The notes under the pieces were generated by a model. It did not search any database, had not been told where the DNA came from, and worked only from the letters and a program-made list of their open reading frames with translations. Positions 61,801 through 64,000 of a stretch of DNA of 64,000 nt are shown here, piece after piece (position 1 is the first letter of the stretch; every line of letters starts with the position of its first letter). The stretch is from Planctomycetota bacterium (GTDB lineage: Bacteria; Planctomycetota; UBA1135; GCA-002686595), in contig JAJDEW010000073.1 of assembly GCA_029259595.1 (NCBI GenBank), forward strand, positions 1-64,000, given 5' to 3'. The translations under genes were made by a program, and so were the position numbers.

Positions 61801-61853
61801 GTCCCTGTAGGGACGCTGCGGGCTCCGAGCCCGGATGGCGGGCTCGTCCCTAC
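61801..61853 (-). promoter_or_regulatory. structured leader upstream of the small secreted protein
   Basis: Outer arms GTAGGGACG (61807-61815) and CGTCCCTAC (61845-61853) are complementary and enclose a small hairpin (CGGGC-TCCGA-GCCCG, 61819-61833). An alternative short stem GTCCC/GGGAC (61801-61805/61810-61814) competes with the outer arm. It lies just upstream of the AAGGAGA ribosome site of the 61783 gene, so it could control translation. Confidence 0.4.
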
Positions 61854-62069
61854 GAGAGGACAGTCACGTTCAGATCGCGGTTCGAGCCTCTCGGGGACGG
61901 GCTCGCACAGGCTCGGATTTCAAGGAACGGTCGGCCGACGGGGATCGGCCACCTCCTCTATCCGCCACTTTTCCGGCAGAACTTGAGGCGGATCTCGGCC
62001 GCCGGCCGAGCGGGTCTCCGGAGTGGGCCGGAAACCCTCGAAAAGGGCGTTCGAGGGTCTCCGCCGCTC

Positions 62070-62231
62070 GCAGCCTGATGGAAAGTGCTTCGGATGCGAT
62101 GCATGTGACCGGGAGGCCCGGCGGGTGCGCGAGAACGCAGGCGAAGCGGTCGATTCGGCGAGGCTTTCGTGTGCCGGCCGGGCTTTCCGGACGCGTGCAG
62201 CGCGCCGGATGACCTTTCATCAGGCTGCTAG
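62070..62231. mobile_element. hairpin-type miniature element (MITE-like), copy B
   Basis: About 162 bp, roughly 95% identical to the element at 35489-35655. Most differences are single transitions, with GAAAG/CTTTC in place of the longer A/T runs next to the ends. It keeps the long imperfect self-complementarity. The left outermost bases read CTCG instead of CTAG; no clear target duplication is seen. It ends 9 nt before the start codon of the alpha/beta-hydrolase gene and supplies the TAG of its -10-like box. Confidence 0.72.
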
Positions 62232-62234
62232 GAT
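62229..62234 (+). promoter_or_regulatory. -10-like box TAGGAT at the edge of the mobile element
   Basis: TAGGAT lies 6 nt upstream of the ATG at 62241. Its first half belongs to the terminal CTAG of the miniature element, its second half to the flank. Confidence 0.4.
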
Positions 62235-62240
62235 CGGGCG

Positions 62241-63002
62241 ATGCGGGGACGACTCGAAGCGGAGCTCGCGGGGGACGCGGGTGCGGGGGAGACGACCGTC
62301 GTCTACCTCCCGGGCATCGACGGTACGGGCGAGTTCCTGCTCGCGACGGCAGCGCGCCTGGCCGAGCGCTTCCGACTCATCCGTCTGCGTTACCGCCACG
62401 TCGCCGCGCCGTACACCCAGGAGCCCTACGCCGGTCTCGCGCAGAGCGTCCTGGCGCGCCTCGACGAGCTGGATCGTGAGCGCGTCGTCCTCCTGTCCGA
62501 GTCCTTCGGAGGCGCCGTGGCCCTGCGGCTCGCGCTCGACGCGCCGCAACGTGTCAACGCCGTCTGCCTCGTGAACTCCTTCGCGCGCTTCGAGCCGCAC
62601 TGGAAGATCGCGCTGGCCGCGCGCCTGGGGTCGCTCGTTCCCGACTTTGCCTTCCGAGCCGTACGGCGCCGCTTTGTCGAGTTCGGTCTCCTGCGTCCGC
62701 GCCGCGCTCCGGACGTGGCCAAGGCCTTGCTCGCGATCGACTCCCACTTCGACGCCGGCTACCGGATCCGACTCGCGATGATCCGCGCTCTCGATCTCTT
62801 GCCCGAGCTCTCGCAGCTCGAGGTCCCGCTCACGCTCTTTGCCGCCGACCACGACCGCGTCGTCCGCTCGCTCCCGGCCGCACGCGCGATCGCGGCGCGC
62901 GTCCCCCACGCGCGGATCGAACGCCTCGAAGGCTACGGACACATGGCGCTCGGCTTCGACGACGCCTGGCCCGATCGAATCGCGGCGGCGCTAGTGGAGT
63001 GA
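62241..63002 (+). CDS. alpha/beta-hydrolase (esterase/acyltransferase-like)
   Basis: 253 aa. Motifs: VVYLPGIDGTGEFLL (oxyanion region, aa ~20-33; LPGIDGTG recalls plastid and cyanobacterial phytyl-ester-synthase-type proteins), nucleophile elbow LLSESFGGAVAL (Ser 88), Asp in FAADHDRVV and His in LEGYGHMALGF. A complete triad is therefore present. No signal peptide, so cytosolic. The substrate is probably an ester or thioester of a hydrophobic acid, not determinable here. It is a single gene whose upstream edge is the miniature element. Confidence 0.8.
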   Translation: MRGRLEAELAGDAGAGETTVVYLPGIDGTGEFLLATAARLAERFRLIRLRYRHVAAPYTQEPYAGLAQSVLARLDELDRERVVLLSESFGGAVALRLALDAPQRVNAVCLVNSFARFEPHWKIALAARLGSLVPDFAFRAVRRRFVEFGLLRPRRAPDVAKALLAIDSHFDAGYRIRLAMIRALDLLPELSQLEVPLTLFAADHDRVVRSLPAARAIAARVPHARIERLEGYGHMALGFDDAWPDRIAAALVE

Positions 63003-63154
63003 CGCGAGTCTCCACGAAGACGCGTCGTCGCTTCGCCTTGCCACGAACGCAAAGTCACCAAACACGGGAAGCGAATGATTGCGCCACCCCACTGAAGCTC
63101 GCTGAACAAGTCATTCGGGTGCCAGGGCGCACCACCGAAGATGAGGACGTCGTC

Positions 63155-64000
63155 CTAGCGTGAAGCCTTCGCTTCGGCGGCACGTTGCTCTCCCGAGAGC
63201 AGGAGCGCTCGTGCTTCGTCGGCGAAGGGGCCTGTAGGGTGCTCGTGCAGGAAGGCGTCGAGGGCCTTCTTGAACTTGCGCTCGTCCCGGTCGTCGCGCA
63301 GGGGATAGAGCGGCGGACGCGCTCCGATCAGCTTGCGCCACTCGCGCGCGTGGTCGAGGGCGGCGTCGAAGGCCTCGTCGCTCTTGGCCAGCGCGTCGAT
63401 GCGAGCCGAGGCTTCCTTGGGTTCTTTGCCCTTGGGAAAGCCGCGTTCGAGGGCGTCCATGAGCTCGAGCGAGGCCAGCGCGTCTTCCGCATCGAGAGCG
63501 GCATCCAAGGCGTTCGTGAGCTCGACGCGTCGGGCTTCGACCCGCGCAACGAGCCAGGCCGCGTCGGCCGCGAGCGCCTGGGCTTCGTCGCCCTTCTTGC
63601 GCGCGAACTTGCGCTGCAGCTTCTCGGCCACCTGCCGGGCCGCGTCGGCTTCCCCCGTGGCGTACAGGCCCGCCGCGGCTGCGAGCGCCGGGTTCAGTTC
63701 GCGATCCAGGACGCGCCCACCGGGATCGGAGAGGGCTCCTTGCAGGGCCTCCAGGAACTCCTCTTCCTTCGTCGACGGATCCCCGCGCCAGACCAGCTCG
63801 CCGTTGCGACCGATCACGAACATGTAGGTGAACGGATTCTCCAGGCTGACATAGGGAGAGGTCATGCCGCCCGGGTTCGCGAGGGCGACCGGTTGCTGCA
63901 TCCCGGCTTCGTGGATCACGCGCTTCGTCTCATCGGGCATGGCCGGAGTCGTGATCGACAGCACCTCGAGCCCGCGCTCGGCATTCGCCGCCAGCAGGTC
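63155..64000 (-). CDS. thioredoxin-like (redoxin) protein with long C-terminal helical region, 5' end outside window
   Basis: The frame is open to the window edge; 281 codons visible. The first part shows the end of a thioredoxin fold: EVLSITTPAMPDETKRVIHE, then MTSPYVSLENPFTYMFVIGR and NGELVWRGDPSTKEEEFLEA, that is the cis-Pro/strand-4 to strand-5 segment of TlpA/AhpC-like proteins. The redox CxxC, if present, would lie outside the window. The C-terminal ~190 aa are charged, Ala-rich helices resembling TPR or coiled-coil structure. This type of protein is usually periplasmic in planctomycetes; the signal peptide cannot be checked. Confidence 0.7.
   Translation of the reverse strand, partial: DLLAANAERGLEVLSITTPAMPDETKRVIHEAGMQQPVALANPGGMTSPYVSLENPFTYMFVIGRNGELVWRGDPSTKEEEFLEALQGALSDPGGRVLDRELNPALAAAAGLYATGEADAARQVAEKLQRKFARKKGDEAQALAADAAWLVARVEARRVELTNALDAALDAEDALASLELMDALERGFPKGKEPKEASARIDALAKSDEAFDAALDHAREWRKLIGARPPLYPLRDDRDERKFKKALDAFLHEHPTGPFADEARALLLSGEQRAAEAKASR

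Overview
The window is GC-rich throughout (clearly above 60% by eye) and reads as planctomycete chromosome (Planctomycetota, probably a high-GC lineage). The reasons are the mix of genes: eight sigma-70/ECF sigma factor genes, three receptor-type Ser/Thr kinases carrying WD40 or TPR sensor regions, a PF07638/TIGR02999-type sigma factor directly upstream of a kinase, several sulfatase-family lipoproteins, carboxypeptidase-regulatory-like proteins, a C-terminal sorting-signal protein and a CHAT/TPR protein. No rRNA, convincing tRNA, CRISPR array, transposase or replication origin was found. The assignment rests on gene content only.

Layout. 1-9.1 kb: start of a GT-C membrane glycosyltransferase (cut by the window edge), a divergent sulfatase-like lipoprotein, then a leftward operon of two overlapping sulfatase-like lipoproteins, a PH-domain membrane protein and an ECF sigma factor fused to a membrane-spanning, extracytoplasmic sensor-like region. 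9.4-16.3 kb: a YCII (DGPF) protein with its ECF42-type sigma factor, a surface-sorted protein, a second membrane-fused sigma factor and a free ECF sigma factor. 16.3-24.5 kb, leftward: a DUF2237 protein, a small membrane protein, a tight ECF sigma / membrane TPR protein / CHAT caspase-like protease operon, a secreted protein and a lipoprotein of visibly lower GC. 25.1-32.4 kb, rightward: ECF sigma factor, kinase with 14 WD40 repeats, and two overlapping VWA membrane proteins. 32.7-43 kb: a third membrane-fused sigma factor, a hairpin-type miniature element, a canonical Cys-type sulfatase, a secreted esterase, and a glycosyltransferase/phosphodiesterase pair. 43.4-52.8 kb: sigma/TPR-kinase pair, a glycoside-hydrolase-like secreted protein with a structured leader, a CAP-domain protein, a PqqB-like metallo-hydrolase and a small zinc-ribbon protein. 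52.9-64 kb: a double-YCII lipoprotein, SMUG-type uracil-DNA glycosylase, outer-membrane barrel-like protein, orphan oxidase subunit III, a second 14-WD40 kinase, a membrane protein resembling the sensor half of the fused sigma factors, a second copy of the miniature element, an alpha/beta hydrolase and the end of a thioredoxin-like protein (cut by the window edge).

How the genes fit together. The dominant theme is envelope sensing wired to transcription. Three genes put a complete two-domain sigma factor, one transmembrane helix and a 650-970-residue extracytoplasmic beta-domain array on one chain. Two sigma genes sit next to receptor kinases, and another is coupled to a CHAT protease and a membrane protein. 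The remaining genes mostly modify or decorate the envelope (glycosyltransferases, alkaline-phosphatase-fold hydrolases, esterases, lipoproteins).

A recurrent TAnnnT box lies only 6-8 nt upstream of nine start codons, which suggests that many transcripts here are leaderless.
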